Source: Lentzea sp. | Lineage (GTDB): Bacteria; Actinomycetota; Actinomycetes; Mycobacteriales; Pseudonocardiaceae | Length of the DNA stretch: 6,524 nt | Assembly (NCBI GenBank): GCA_030146905.1 | Contig: JASLAV010000650.1 | Location: 1-6,524, forward strand | Direction: 5' to 3' | Part shown: piece by piece, positions 6,371-6,524 of the stretch | Layout: each line of letters begins with the position of its first letter | Position numbering within the stretch: the first letter of the stretch is position 1 | Translations under genes and position numbers: made by a program | The notes under the pieces: model-generated | What the model saw: the letters and a program-made list of their open reading frames with translations, nothing else | What the model was told of the DNA's origin: nothing | Databases searched by the model: none

Positions 6371-6428
6371 ACTGGTTGCGCGACTAGGCTACTGGTCATG
6401 CAACCAGAAAATCGGTCGGGCGACCAGA
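6371..6428. promoter_or_regulatory. Four-half-site operator array at the divergent promoter
   Basis: CTGGT occurs at 6372-6376 and 6392-6396, and ACCAG at 6403-6407 and 6423-6427. Each like pair is exactly 20 bp apart (ACTGGT 6371/6391; ACCAGA 6403/6423). Inner and outer pairs are both symmetric about 6399.5, inside the TetR start codon. The inner pair gives CTGGTCATGCAACCAG. An alternative pairing, CTGGTTGC (6372-6379) with GCAACCAG (6400-6407), is a perfect 8-bp inverted repeat. The array covers the whole upstream half of the intergenic region and the first codons of the repressor, as expected for an autoregulated TetR operator. Confidence 0.65.
6385..6390 (+). promoter_or_regulatory. Candidate -10 box for a leaderless TetR transcript
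   Basis: TAGGCT fits the actinobacterial TANNNT -10 pattern and ends 7 bases before the A of the ATG at 6398. Transcription would then start at or next to the start codon, consistent with the lack of a Shine-Dalgarno site. The -35 is poor (TTCCCC at 6361-6366, 18-bp spacer). It lies between the first two operator half-sites. On the minus strand an overlapping TAGCCT (6391-6386) could serve the divergent gene. Confidence 0.45.
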
Positions 6429-6524
6429 AGCGCAGCTTCATCGAGGACGCCCGGCGCTCGCAGATCGTCGCCGCGACCATCGCCACGATCGCCGAGATCG
6501 GGTACGCGAAGGCGTCGTTCGTGC
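6398..6524 (+). CDS. TetR/AcrR-family transcriptional regulator, N-terminal fragment
   Basis: Only 42 codons are inside the window; the gene runs off the right edge. After a polar leader of about 16 residues, the run ARRSQIVAATIATIAEIGYA followed by KASF matches helix 1 and the approach to helix 2 of the TetR DNA-binding domain, where a helix of this type precedes the helix-turn-helix. The ATG is the only start: upstream in-frame codons include no ATG or GTG back past 6371. No Shine-Dalgarno site precedes it, and a -10-like box 7 bases upstream suggests leaderless translation. The start codon lies at the centre of a four-half-site palindromic array, so autorepression is likely, and the divergent exported gene may be a target. 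The ligand cannot be judged, since the C-terminal domain is missing. Confidence 0.85.
   Translation, partial: MQPENRSGDQKRSFIEDARRSQIVAATIATIAEIGYAKASFV

Noticed and set aside
5436..6371. Open + frame opposite the hydrolase-like gene
   Set aside because: Composition is typical of a GC-driven shadow frame, and it has no ribosome site or recognisable domain.
6414..6425. Small palindrome GGTCG-GG-CGACC as a separate operator
   Set aside because: It lies inside the TetR coding region and overlaps the fourth half-site of the larger array, so it is probably part of that site or chance in GC-rich DNA.
1..6524. CRISPR array, insertion sequence, tRNA or rRNA
   Set aside because: No regularly spaced identical repeats, transposase motifs, terminal inverted repeats of element type, or conserved RNA-gene sequences were seen.

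Overview
The window is high-GC DNA with strongly GC-biased third codon positions, GTG starts and Shine-Dalgarno sites mixed with apparently leaderless starts. That points to an actinobacterium. The pair of secreted DUF4360-type proteins and the actinobacterial NarL/DesK-type kinase suggest a filamentous member such as the Pseudonocardiales (Lentzea, Saccharothrix or Actinosynnema-like); the genus is inference.

Layout. (1) 2-1951, + strand: the C-terminal part of a large soluble hybrid histidine kinase (GAF-like region, HisKA, HATPase, receiver) whose N-terminus lies off the left edge. (2) 1952-2341, - strand: a stand-alone CheY-like receiver whose stop codon directly abuts the kinase stop. 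(3) 2536-3162 and 3240-3869, + strand: two tandem paralogues of a small secreted four-cysteine DUF4360-type protein, each with a GGAAAGG ribosome site, followed by a strong hairpin terminator at 3893-3926. (4) 4013-5269, + strand: a membrane sensor kinase of the HisKA_3 class with no response regulator beside it in the window. (5) 5259-6359, - strand: a probable Tat-exported TIM-barrel, glycoside-hydrolase-like protein overlapping the kinase 3' end by 11 bp. (6) 6398-6524, + strand: the N-terminus of a TetR-family repressor, divergent from gene 5 and cut by the right edge.

How the genes relate. The hybrid kinase and the lone receiver could form a phosphorelay, although they are convergent rather than co-transcribed. 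The DUF4360 pair looks like a two-gene operon for extracellular proteins. The TetR gene and the exported hydrolase-like gene share a 38-bp divergent intergenic region. A four-half-site CTGGT/ACCAG array, symmetric about the repressor start codon and with exact 20-bp repeats, covers the space between them. This is the most structured regulatory signal in the window and suggests that the repressor controls itself and possibly the exported enzyme. I saw no mobile element, CRISPR array, tRNA or rRNA.
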